A DNA stretch of 64,000 bases. It comes from Drosophila miranda. Its lineage: Eukaryota > Arthropoda > Insecta > Diptera > Drosophilidae. Position numbers and translations under genes: made by a program. The first letter of the stretch is position 1. Each line of letters begins with the position of its first letter. The notes under the pieces are model-generated. The model worked only from the letters and a program-made list of their open reading frames with translations, was not told where the DNA came from and ran no database searches. The DNA lies in assembly GCF_003369915.1 (NCBI RefSeq), contig NC_046676.1:12134001-12198000 (forward strand), given 5' to 3'. Of this stretch, positions 50,088 through 64,000 are shown one piece after another.

Positions 50088-51206
50088 TATACCCGATACT
50101 CAAAATGAGTATTGGGGTATATTAGATTTGTGGTAAAAGTGGATGTGTGTAACGTCCAGAAGGAATCGTTTCCGACCCCATAAAGTATATATATTCTTGA
50201 TTAGCATCAATAGCCGAGTCGATTGAGCCCTGTCTGTCTGTCCGTCTGTCCGTCCGTCCGTCCGTCCGTCCGTCCGTCCGTCCGTCCGTCCGTCCGTCCG
50301 TCCCCTTCAGCGCCTAGTGCTCAAAGACTATAAGAGCTAGAGCAACGATGTTTTGGATCCAGACTTCTGTGATATGTCACTGCTACAAAAATATTTCAAA
50401 ACTTCGCCCCGCCCACTTTCGCCCCCACAAAGGACGAAAATCTGTGGCATCAACATTTTTAAAGATACGATAAAACGCAGAATCGTAGAGGATGACTATA
50501 TGTATTAGAATGTAAGATCTCAACCAGATCGTATAATTATTATAGCCAGAATCAAGAAAACAATTTCATTCTTTCTCGCTCTGTCTCTCTCTAAACACAG
50601 GTTTCATGGTCGGTTTTGCCAATTGCAAAATATGAGTTCAAGGATCTCAGAACCTATAAGAGTCAGAGCAACCAAATTTGGTATCCACACTCCTGTGATA
50701 TCGGACCTTGACCGTTTCATGTCCAAATTTCGCCACACCCCCTTCCGCCCCCGCAAAGGACGAAAACCTGGGGCATCCACAAATCTCAGAGACTATTAAG
50801 GCTAGAGTAACCAAATTTGGTATCCGCACTTCTGTTAGATCTCACTATAAAACGTATATCTCAGAATTTCGCCCCACCCCCTTCCGCCCCCACAAAAGAC
50901 GAAAATCTGTTGCATCCACAATATTGCACATTCGAGAAAACTAAAAACGCAGAATCATAGATAATGACCATATCTATCAGATGGCTGAGTCTGGATCAGA
51001 TCGGATCATTTTTGTAGCCAAAAGCAAGAAATCAATTTGCAGTGGCCACGCAGCGCCCGACGACAAGCTCAGACTGATTTTCTGTCTCTCTCTTTGTCGT
51101 GTCGTTTAATATTAGCGGCGTCTGCCGGAGGAGAGCCATACTGACTTAGTATCGGGTATAACTGTAGAGTTGCGGTGTCCGCAGCAACTCACAACGTTCC
51201 CCCTCG
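50088..51206 (+). mobile_element. DINE-1/Helentron element 2
   Basis: Same family and orientation as the first, with an expanded (GTCC)n tract at 50236-50302, three internal degenerate repeats and the 3' hairpin ending at about 51206. Much of it is nearly identical, in reverse, to the element at 63085-64000, so both are recent insertions. Confidence 0.85.
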
Positions 51207-51996
51207 TTTATTTAATTTGTTTGCATTCAAATACAAATATTTACATCTATATGTATAACATACACTCGCAGTCACTTGCAAGACACAAGCTAATGGTTAG
51301 TGAGTTAGTTAGCATGCGGTGCCCTCGACATCGGCCAGCGAGTACTTGTGGGCAAAGTATGGATAACATTATTGGTTGGTTAATCGAGAAAATCAGACCT
51401 TCAGTAGTGGCTAAATATTTACACAAAAATAATAATCGCATAAAGCCTTAAAATAGACCAGCGAGTGCTTAAAGAGACGATGGAAACAGAATAAAAGCGT
51501 TAAAATTAAGAGAACAGTAGCTTATACCTTCACAAAGCGGCAATTCCTTAAAATAAGCAAATATTTTGTACTTGCACACTTAGAATGGTTACGATAAAAG
51601 TTAATTCTAATATGGATGATTGTTAGTGTGTTAATTGTATTATTATTATCAGGCTGTTGCTGCTGCTTAAACTACATATCACAATGAGTGTGTGGCACCT
51701 ACAGCCCGCTTTTGGTGCCAGATTTCTATTATGTAATCGTGTTAATTCTCGATTTTTACAAGCTACGTTTTTCAACAGCAACAACGAAGTCAACAGATTA
51801 AAAGTTTAGATGATGTATGAGTTATAAATTTGTCAATTGCTCCCCAAAGCCATAAGATGCGATTATTTTGCCAGTGTTTTGTTAAAATTCAGTCAAGTGT
51901 GCTCGTCTTGTTTGCTAAGGCCCAAAAAATAAAAACAATACAGATGGGCCTTGACGATGAGCATGGTTTTGGCAATTGGCGCGTTTTGTACAGGAA
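51207..51996 (-). other. tra2 3' flank
   Basis: Downstream of the tra2 stop on the minus strand. It contains TTTATT (AATAAA on the minus strand) at 51207-51212, right beside the DINE-1 terminus, and AT-rich sequence that is probably the tra2 3' UTR. No gene is seen. Confidence 0.5.
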
Positions 51997-53935
51997 TTAC
52001 TCATAACGCGATGAGGTGCGGTCTGGAATGAAGAAAAAAATGTTTATTTGTCCATCTCTGAGATCCTCTTCAGCTGATTATGCACTTACACTTGCGCACC
52101 GGCGAACGCGAACGATAACGTGAAACGCTGCGACTGCGTACACAACGACTGCGACTAGACTTCTTCGGATAATAGCGGTTTGCACGTTCGTTGCGGTATT
52201 CGCGGTCGCTGCGTTCGTTGCGGTAGTCACGATAGCGACGAGAGTCCTTAGTTGTTGAAGAACCGTAGTCGCGATATCGAGAACCACACGGTGAGCCGGA
52301 GCGACCATACTGGTTGCTGCAGGAAATGTGTTTAATGTGGAACCCCTAGACTAGTGCAAATAGTACGTACCGAGACGAACGTCCCATGTAGACTCCAGGA
52401 GTAGGAGTGCGGGCACGTTGGGTTATTGAAAAGTCAACGCGTATGCGACGGTTGTCAATCTCAATGCCGCAGCAGGAATCCTTAGCGACACGGGCGTCGG
52501 CGACATTTTGAAAATAAATAAAGCAGAAACCACGCGAGCGATGGGTCTGTGAAAGCGAGGGATTAGATAAATAAGAAAAACAATGTGGACAAACATGGAA
52601 ATGTGTGAAGATGTGGAAAGAAGCCTTTAGTGGTTTGCTATGTTTGTTTAGCAAGCACTCACAATTGTTACCTATTTTGATCTAGCCAGACATCCAACCG
52701 GACAGGACAGCAAACCATTAAAGCTGTTCCGCCATTATATTCATTTTTCTGAGGGTCTTTCCAGGGTGGCGGGAGTTTCTTTAAATGTTAATTATGCTAA
52801 ACAGAAATTTCTCTACTATTAGCAACTGCTTTCCGCTGGTTTGCAAGACCATAGAAACACAATGCGGAATTACGCAGCAGGGACCTGTGGCCAGGTACGA
52901 ACTGGACCAACTCCTGAGACAACTAAATGCTAAGGAAAGGCTATTGGCATCCAAATTCTATTGCCAGTTACCAGCCAATGTTGGCAGCTTTCGGGTTTTA
53001 CTTCAGCTACAGCAATTGCGGATCCTCACCGCCACGGAGTATATATTAAGGTACGATTCGCCTAATTCAATATGATCAAAATGTGACAGTGATTCATCCC
53101 TGATATCAGTATAGAACACTCTGAGCAAAAAAAAAAAAAAAAAAAAAATTAGTGGTGGAGTCTGGCAACTTAGGGGGTGTGCACTTTTAACCGAACTTAC
53201 CTGGGCATCTATAATCATTTGAATGCGCTCAATGGGGCCGTATTTGCTGAAAAGGTCGCGCACCTTCTCCTGGGAAGTATTGGTACTCAAGCCGAAGACA
53301 CCAATGCAGCGGTTTGTCTTGGGACGTTCCGAGGATCCTCCAATCTATGAAATACGCACGTGAAAAAATATCAAGAATAATTCATACGCATCGCATTCAA
53401 GTACCTGACGGTCCTTTGACTGGCGCCTAGAGCGGTTGCGTGCTCCTGAAGGCGGTATGGAGCGGGATTGCGAGTGAGAACGCGAGCGCGAACGGCGACG
53501 TAAGCCCGAGCTGCGGTTGCTCCCATAGTATTCCAAATGAGACCTTGATTTTGTGTTAGAATGGAATTTGATTAGAAAATCTTCGATGGTTCTGGCTGTT
53601 CTTCTTTCTGTTGTGTGTTTTGCAATTGAAATTGATTTTGACACTTGAAAAATGTTTGCGAATTGTGTTTTGTGTGGCTCTGAGTTCTGATTTTGATTCG
53701 ATGGGAAGGAACTTTGCTTGGGGTTTCAACCAATTTGTTATTTGTGGCTTTGAATCTGTTTCGATGACCGTTCTTCTTTTTACTGATTTTGGCACTTGAA
53801 AACTGTTTGCGAATTGTGTTTTGTGTGGCTCTGAGTTCTGATTCGATGGGAAGAAAATTTGCTTAGCTTTTCAATAAATTCAAATAAATGGCCTGTTGGA
53901 AAATACAATTAATTAATGCGCACTTTTTCTTACAT
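51997..53935 (-). CDS. tra2: Transformer-2, SR-type splicing regulator
   Basis: RNA-binding SR protein that, with Tra, activates female-specific dsx and fru splicing. Exons 53934-53935, 53405-53543, 53201-53344, 52371-52546, 52090-52316 and 51997-52022 give 237 aa. The initiator ATG is split: exon 1 ends in AT and exon 2 begins with G. Order: RS1 ([10 protein letters not shown]), RRM with R-C-I-G-V-F-G-L (RNP2) and R-G-F-C-F-I-Y-F (RNP1), linker [14 protein letters not shown], then a degenerate RS2 ending R-T-S-S-R-Y-E. Other N-terminal isoforms are possible. The gene has introns, so it moved, if at all, as DNA. It sits inside the insertion between Sgf29 and CPTP; from memory it maps well away from them in D. 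melanogaster. Confidence 0.93.
52635..53148 (+). mobile_element. Retroposed cDNA in a tra2 intron
   Basis: A plus-strand segment ends in a 22-nt poly(A) run (53127-53148). It is flanked by TTAGTGGT at 52627-52634 and again at 53149-53156, as a target-site duplication would be. It lies in the tra2 intron 52547-53200, antisense to tra2, and contains the open frame 52785-53075. No AATAAA is clear before the poly(A). Confidence 0.5.
52785..53075 (+). CDS. Unrecognised 96-aa protein in a tra2 intron (probable retrogene)
   Basis: ATG-initiated and uninterrupted. The first 30 residues are basic and hydroxylated with few acids ([10 protein letters not shown]), which could be a mitochondrial presequence. 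The rest is helical and amphipathic: [20 protein letters not shown] followed by [11 protein letters not shown] do not recognise the family. It is intronless and antisense inside a tra2 intron, with a poly(A) run about 50 bp after the stop, which suggests retroposition of a spliced mRNA. Whether it is expressed cannot be judged. Confidence 0.45.
   Translation: MLIMLNRNFSTISNCFPLVCKTIETQCGITQQGPVARYELDQLLRQLNAKERLLASKFYCQLPANVGSFRVLLQLQQLRILTATEYILRYDSPNSI
53642..53860. repeat. Two-copy direct repeat in tra2 intron 1
   Basis: A segment of about 65 bp beginning CACTTGAAAA is repeated 150 bp apart (53642-53710 and 53792-53858) with about 90% identity by eye. It lies in the intron that splits the tra2 start codon. 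Confidence 0.6.
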
Positions 53936-54087
53936 GTTGATTGTTTTTCTTCTTGCACAATTTTTTGAGGAGCAGGAACCACTTTCGTTGAAACGACAAA
54001 TTAAAATGAAGGATTCCAAATGACAATTCAGAATATAGCCTACTCGATGTCGATACCCGGTTACTCGATATCTACATCTGTTGTATC

Positions 54088-54545
54088 ATGATGCAAGGTG
54101 GTCTCGTCGGCAAAAGTCAGTCCCTTAACGTATGCTAGCAATAAGTGCGAATGAAAGGCACATAGTATAGTGAGTGTGAGTGAGACGGCATATGTTGATG
54201 TTGATTAACCCTTAACAGGCCCGTGGGGCTTAAAATCTTAAAATAAAATGATTTTACTGATATATTAATATTTAAATTTTATGCAGCCATTAAAAATTTG
54301 TCTTCAACATTTTTAGTTATATTAAAATTTTCTTTTGCATGATATATAAATATTACTTATAATTCTGTGATATTTTTTTTATATGCTATTTATATAATAT
54401 GCAATATGTAATTTTTTTGCTGTCGGACATAAGGGTTAAGAATATATCAAAAAAATCGTCCGTGAACAACCAACAGCAAGCATGCACTGACGATAAGGGA
54501 CAACACGAACGAACTTCGGCTCCCGACGAGACCACCTTGTATAAT
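54088..54545. mobile_element. MITE with CAAGGTGGTCTCGTCGG ends
   Basis: A 17-bp perfect inverted repeat near 54097-54113 and 54523-54539 frames about 440 bp of AT-rich non-coding sequence just upstream of tra2. No transposase is present. A smaller element is nested inside. Confidence 0.5.
54209..54435. mobile_element. Nested piggyBac-like MITE
   Basis: TTAA (54205-54208) then CCCTTA at the left, and TAAGGG then TTAA (54436-54439) at the right. A TTAA duplication with CCCT-type ends is the piggyBac hallmark. It is 227 bp, AT-rich and non-autonomous. Confidence 0.45.
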
Positions 54546-54573
54546 TGCATCATGGACGATGTACGATGGACGA

Positions 54574-55079
54574 TATAAGGAAATAAATGTGTAATTATAT
54601 TATTGTAATATTTTATATTTTGTGGTATAAATCAAACAAATAACAGCTTTTATTTCATTTCCCGCGCCCTAGTGTACCATACCCCCACCCCCTGCCCATT
54701 CTTCATTTATTTTGTGGCGGTAGGTCAGCTCATCAAAAGACCCAAAACAAGAACCAAACTCAAATTTCAGTTCTAGCGGCCAGCAATACTAAACACACAC
54801 ACGCAAAGTACGTGAGAATGCATGTGCACCCATAAAACCACTAAAACATGCTGGTGGCAAAACAGAACCAGACCTGAGAGAGTTCAAAAAATCTGAAAAA
54901 GCATACAATCACATATTTTTGTCGAAACATATTGCGTGTGTACTAACAAATGCAAAGATGTTCTCTCTGCGCTCTCTCTCTCTCATGATGACGTCACTCT
55001 GGGGTACTGAACGCGCTAGCCAGTGTGTGACGCTTTCGTTGTATGAACTGGCACATCTATATACTGTATGGTTAGTGGT
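54574..55079. mobile_element. Right arm of the compound insertion
   Basis: Reverse complement of 20572-21090, including the shared outer end and the GAGAGAGA-rich segment. It abuts the CPTP promoter at 55080. Confidence 0.8.
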
Positions 55080-55107
55080 ATATTTCTGAGAGTCTGGCGG
55101 TATATTT

Positions 55108-55129
55108 TATCGATACCGCGGTCACACTG
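55108..55129 (+). promoter_or_regulatory. CPTP promoter: DRE and Motif 1
   Basis: TATCGATA (55108-55115), a perfect DREF site, is followed by GGTCACACTG (55120-55129), Motif 1. The ATG is 32 bp beyond the Motif 1 box, so the 5' UTR is very short. The insertion ends only about 30 bp upstream of the DRE. Confidence 0.75.
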
Positions 55130-55160
55130 ATCAAGCTGCAATAAAAAAAAACTGTTTAAA

Positions 55161-55993
55161 ATGTCTGAATTTAATGAACCAAACCCTACTCTGTCTGAAA
55201 ATGACACGGAGGAATCTCTCAATACCGCTAAGGAGACAGCAGAATGCTTCGATATTGAAAAGGTGGCCGAGCTGTTCGCCAGCAGTCTCCTGGAAGAAGA
55301 TGACGTCCTCTTGGATGCCTATCTGGCGGCCTACGAAGAAATTATGAGGTAAGCATAGCCGGGAGGTCCTTAAACCATCCACTTTTACCTTTATTGGGAT
55401 GATTGCAGGTTCTTTCAGCTGATGGGCAGCATCTTTGGTTTCGTGAGCAGTGATGTTCGCAGCAAAATAGACGTTCTCTACGCGCTACGGAAGACTGATA
55501 CCGAAGAGCAGAAAAATTTCGAGACCTTTAAAGCAATGCTGGTTTATGAGAGGGACGCTAATCTGCTGACGAAAAAAGGCTATGTGTCGGGTAGCCGCAC
55601 TCTACTGCGTCTCCATCGTGGCCTTGGTTGGTTGGACAGCTTTTGTTGCTGTAAACATTTGGCACCTTTGCTGATTGTCTTTGTTCCCTTATCTTAGAGT
55701 TTTTCTACGAGTTTCTGAAGCGCCTGCAAGACCTGCCGAACGACGAGAAGACTGCTAACGTGTGCAGAACGGCCTATGACGACACTCTTGGTAAGCATCA
55801 TGCATTTTTAATACGAAAGGGCGCCCGCCTGGCCATGTATGCGATGCCATCTCGTGGGGATTTGCTCACTCGCGTCTGCCAGGATGTGCAAAGTGCGATT
55901 GCGAAGCTGCCGGAAATGCTGGCGAACACCCGGAGGGCCTACGACCGCACGGAACAGCTCTACACGCTGCACGATCTCCACAATTTGCCCTAG
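55161..55993 (+). CDS. Ceramide-1-phosphate transfer protein (GLTP domain)
   Basis: Cytosolic carrier of ceramide-1-phosphate between membranes. Exons 55161-55348, 55409-55626 and 55698-55993 give 233 aa. The GLTP fold is recognised from D-V-L-L-D-A-Y-L-A-A-Y-E-E near residue 50, F-x-S-S-D-V-R-S-K-I, the ligand-binding G-S-R-T-L-L-R-L-H-R block, R-x-A-M-Y-A-M-P-S-R, and C-terminal Y-T-L-H-D-L-H-N-L-P. The family ends in the same L-x-D-L-P. The donor of exon 2 (TTG|GTTGGT) is weak but the only one that keeps the frame. From memory it corresponds to CG30392. The promoter is intact despite the adjoining insertion. Confidence 0.92.
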
Positions 55994-56797
55994 AGTTTAT
56001 CCAAATTGTCTGTATATATATCGTAAATTACAAGTATTCGTTGCAGCCTATTTAATTTGTGTGCATTTAGCATTCCAAGTCCGTATTAACCACTCGTGTG
56101 CCTTATCCCCTGTGGCCTGTGGAACGCTCTGTGTATCTATTCCCTTTGTTCTTAATTGAAGATCATAAAAATTTTAGTCATGAATGAAAAACCAATCTGG
56201 TCTTATCTGGGTCTATTGAACTGCTGGCCAAACATCAAGTTTCGTGTCTGGCCCCAAAAATGATAGTAGTAGCATAATAATTGTGCTCGATAAGATAAGG
56301 ATGCAGCGCCCCCTCCATCCACTCCATACATATTGTGTGTGTCCCGCTGGAAATGCTCCATCATAAAGGCCACGTTTGGGGCTATGATAGCTGGTTTTAT
56401 CACACCGTGGGCCAAAACAAAGGCGCATAAAAGCATTTATCCAGTTTTCTCACAGAATCCCCCGAAGATTTATAGAGGAAGCTAAAAACGACTGCAGACT
56501 ACAGCAATGGCCCCCATCAAAAGCGCAGGCCAACTTAACCATCGATTACGTCTTAGTCACTATCAATCTACGACTATCAAAGAGCTAGCCGGCGGCCGGA
56601 GAACTGGCCAAGTGGTTGACTACTTTATCGCTTGTCGCATGTTGTGCCTAGTGCAAAAGCTTATAATATAAGATGGTGGCTCCTCGGGCCAACATTCAGC
56701 AGACTGACGTCACAGCTCCCGACACAGTCTGGGAGCACTTAAAAGAGCTGTCATGGCCAGAAGTGGTTCACTTGTAGTCCGTCAACCGTTCTGAGCA
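55994..56797. other. CPTP 3' flank and ABC transporter promoter
   Basis: Holds several GATA-type motifs (CTTATC near 56204, CGATAAGATAAGG near 56288, TTTATC near 56397, 56436 and 56625), a pattern common upstream of gut and Malpighian tubule genes. A TATA-like TATAATAT lies at 56662 with a TTCAGC initiator-like site near 56696. I looked for metal-response elements between 56600 and 56797 and found none. Confidence 0.4.
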
Positions 56798-61450
<4,653 letters not shown>

Positions 61451-62023
61451 GCATATGTTCTTTCAGGCAAAACAGGAACTCAATCAAACAGCGAGTCCGT
61501 CCGGCAGTGACCAGAAAGAGACATAGCGTTCAGAAATTGGACTGCCGTGAGGGGCGGACGGTCCTTCCGGTTTTATTGATGTACGAAAAGTGTACGGATA
61601 AACTGTATTTACATAGCAGTATAATTACGCTATTAGCAATGATAGTTCGGCACTTAAAACGAAGAGACTCTGACACACGCACACACAAGATTACAAAATA
61701 TATAAATATATATATCGTATATGTAGTATATAGTATTTGTACGCAATATATCAAAAGTGTAAACTTGAAAGATGGCTTAGGATAATGGTTAACATTCCGG
61801 CCTGTTGAACGAATACATTTAAAATAACATTAGTGATATACGACATGTACTAGTATAATGGGTAGGATAAAACTAGAATCAGTTCGGCTCTGATACTCGT
61901 ACGCTCTCGAATGGAAACAATACACTTCTTTATGAATACAATGCACTATGTACACAAAACGGTTATCAAAATATCTAATTAATAAGGTCAGACTACATCA
62001 ATCGGCTCGAGGTCCGCCGCCTG
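61451..62023. other. Convergent 3' region between ABC transporter and SLC37 gene
   Basis: AT-rich 3' flanks of two convergent genes, with (TATA)-type simple sequence near 61700-61730. No gene is seen. Confidence 0.6.
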
Positions 62024-63036
62024 TTATCCGATGCGAATGCGTGTCGGTGATCTCCGCAGCGAGGCGAACTCTTTGACGACCAGTCGACTCAGCAACAGCA
62101 TGGCAAGGATGTCGGCTATGATGAGCATGTAAAAGACATTTTGCCAGCCAGTGGTGGAGATCAGGCCGGCCAGCAGGGGCCCCACAGCTGCACCAATCGA
62201 GCCAGTGCCATCGATGATGGCCGTCACAGTGGCCAGAGCGTTGGCATTGCCCTCCAAGGAGCTGTCCTGGCCCCGCTCTGCACTCACCGAGGTCGTGATC
62301 AATGCATACGGGCCGTTCACAAAGATGCCGACCACAATTAGCAGCAGCACACTGATGGACACTGACAATGTGCCGTACTGTTGATACATCAGCAGCTGAA
62401 TGGAAATGGAAATTAATCTCAATACTCGACTGAATAGGGTTGTTTATGAAGATACTTACAATGGGCGAAGCTATGAAGAGCATGCCCATGCAGATGGTGG
62501 CCGACATTCCAGTCAGATCGGATAAGTAGCCCGCAGCTATGGCCCCGAAAATGCCACCCACATCAAAGAGCGTAGACAGATCTGCGGACAGAGTGGGACC
62601 CAATGTGCCTGCCATCGTAAATGCATATTAATTAACGTTTCTATTGTTTGGGGACAGTATTTATACTCACTGGAAGACTGTATGTACAAGGGCAGCCAGT
62701 ACATGAATGTATAGCTGACCAGCTTGGTGAAGAACAAACATAACGAGAACTCCGCAACGCCGGGTATATATAGAGCATCGATGAGGCTGATGGGACGACC
62801 AGCTCCGTGCTCCCTCTGATGGTTCTGCGACTGGGAACGAGCCAAGATTGGTGTGCTTTCCGTTGGCGTCGATCTGTAGCTGATTTCCTGCAAGAGTAGG
62901 AAAGATTCGATTATTGATTGATTCGTGGATATTCGTGGGTCAAAGCGCGCAAATATTACAGAAGCCAATAGGGAAAGTAAACACTGAATCATGCACTTAC
63001 GGTTTCCGAAGTGCCATACCCAGGCATGACTACCAA
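62024..63036 (-). CDS. CG10069: SLC37-type sugar-phosphate exchanger, C-terminal half
   Basis: Major facilitator superfamily transporter, probably a glucose-6-phosphate/phosphate antiporter of the ER. Visible exons 63001-63036, 62671-62887, 62460-62608 and 62024-62395 join in phase to give 257 codons and a stop. They cover a loop ([11 protein letters not shown]) and about six membrane segments: [36 protein letters not shown] (an MFS G-x-x-x-D-R/K-like turn), N-G-P-Y-A-L-I-T-T and G-P-L-L-A-G. The first, 36-bp exon is a small one and less certain. The N-terminal half must lie upstream beyond 63085, past a DINE-1 element in the intron. Confidence 0.85.
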
Positions 63037-63084
63037 CTACAGCCGAGCAAACACGCGAACATGGATACACTTAAGAAATTAAAA

Positions 63085-64000
63085 CGAGGGGGAACGTTGT
63101 GAGTTGCTGCGGAGACCGCAACTCTACAGTTATACCCGATACTAAGTCAGTATGGCTCTCCTCCGGCAGACGCCGCTAATATTAAACGACACGACAAAGA
63201 GAGAGACAGAAAATCAGTCTGAGCTTGTCGTCGGGCGCTGCGTGGCCACTGCAAATTGATTTCTTGCTTTTGGCTACAAAAATGATTCGATCTGATCCAG
63301 ACTTAGCCATCTGATAGATACGGTCATTATCTATGATTCTGCGTTTTTAGTTTTCTCGAATATGCAATATTGTGGATGCAACAGATTTTCGTCCTTTGTG
63401 GGGGCGGAAGGGGGTGGGTCAAAATTCTGAGATATACGTTTTATAGTGAGATCTAACAGAAGTGCGTATACCAAATTTGGTTACTCTAGCCTTAATAGTC
63501 TCTGAGATTTGTGGATGCCCCAGATTTTCGTCCTTTGCGGGGGCGGAAGGGGGTGTGGCGAAATTTGGACACGAAACGGTCAAGGTCCGATATCACAGGA
63601 GTGTGGATACCAAATTTGGTTGCTCCGACTCTTATAGGTTCTGAGATCCTTGAACTCATATTTTGCAATTGGCAAAACCGACCATGAAACCTGTGTGTTA
63701 GAGAGAGACAGAGCGAGAAAGAATGAAATTGTTTTCTTGATTCTGGCTATAATAATTATACGATCTGGTTGAGATTTTACACTCTAGAACATATAGTCAT
63801 CCTCTACGATTCTGCGTTTTTGGTTTTATCGTATCTTTAAAAATGTGGATGCCACAGATTTTCGTCCTTTGTGGGGGCGGAAGTGGGCGGGGCGAAGTTT
63901 TGAAATATTTTTGTAGCAGTGACATATCACAGAAGTCTGGATCCAAAACATCATTGCTCTAGCTCTTATAGTCTTTGAGCACTAGGCGCTGAAGGGGACG
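63085..64000 (-). mobile_element. DINE-1/Helentron element 3 (runs off window)
   Basis: Reverse-oriented, starting at its 3' end (CGAGGGGGAACGTTGTG, then hairpin). It closely matches element 2. Its 5' part lies beyond the window. It is inserted in an SLC37 intron 49 bp upstream of the 36-bp exon. Confidence 0.85.

Larger units (their letters stand above)
20572..55079. mobile_element. 34.5-kb compound insertion framed by inverted arms
   Basis: The left edge starts ACCACTAACCATACAG and the right edge is its reverse complement. Homology between the edges extends about 500 bp inward (20572-21090 against 54574-55079). Flanking sequence on both sides belongs to one promoter-repeat type, which suggests the two flanks were once joined. 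Inside are the cGLR array, two DINE-1 elements, tra2 and small MITEs. I see no clear target-site duplication (GTAAG against ATATT), so ectopic recombination between two elements is as likely as one giant transposon. Confidence 0.55.

Noticed and set aside
50236-50302. (GTCC)n tract as a CRISPR-like or regulatory array
   Set aside because: It is the known central simple repeat of DINE-1 elements, expanded.
50647-50829. An identical 60-codon frame here and at 63462-63644
   Set aside because: Both lie inside DINE-1 elements and reflect repeat identity, not a gene.
53556-53795. A 79-codon frame in the first tra2 intron
   Set aside because: Starts with GTG, lies in a locally duplicated AT-rich intron and does not join the RS1 exon.

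Overview
The window is insect nuclear DNA and almost certainly comes from a Drosophila. Genes are compact with short GT-AG introns, the intergenic DNA carries DINE-1/Helentron repeats, and a run of recognisable genes (Kidins220/ARMS, RpL29, Sgf29, a CPTP-type lipid transfer protein, an ABCC transporter and an SLC37 transporter) matches, as far as I remember, the neighbourhood at 57C-D on D. melanogaster 2R (Muller element C). The repeat content suggests the obscura group, but I cannot prove the species.

Layout. 1-1.1 kb: 3' part of a plus-strand gene that may be Panoramix, the piRNA co-transcriptional silencing factor. 1.5-13.5 kb, minus strand: a large Kidins220/ARMS gene. My exon model closes without a frame error (1,707 codons), with three alternative first exons and two C-termini. 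17.1-18.2 kb: queuosine salvage protein (+). 18.3-18.6 kb: RpL29 (-). 19.2-20.2 kb: Sgf29 of SAGA (+).

20.57-55.08 kb is a compound insertion that appears to split the promoter region of the next ancestral gene (CPTP). Its two ends are inverted copies of the same roughly 500-bp arm. It holds five direct repeats of 5.1-5.6 kb plus a truncated sixth. Each complete unit carries a minus-strand, two-exon gene for a Mab-21/cGAS-like nucleotidyltransferase (cGLR, the family that makes cyclic-dinucleotide signals for STING antiviral immunity). All five copies have an in-frame TAG just before the third catalytic aspartate. Copies 1, 3 and 4 also share a 40-bp frameshifting deletion. Copies 2 and 5 are otherwise open over 344 codons. 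The same insertion contains two DINE-1 elements, a complete tra2 splicing-regulator gene with a probable retrogene in one intron, and nested MITEs.

55.2-56.0 kb: ceramide-1-phosphate transfer protein (+). 56.8-61.45 kb: MRP/ABCC transporter (+, 1,318 codons over five exons). 62.0-63.04 kb: C-terminal half of an SLC37 sugar-phosphate transporter (-), whose N-terminal exons lie beyond a DINE-1 element that runs off the window.

The housekeeping genes are unrelated in function. The biological interest lies in the amplified, nonsense-marked cGLR array with a kappaB-like site in its core promoter, and in the structure of the insertion that carries it together with tra2.
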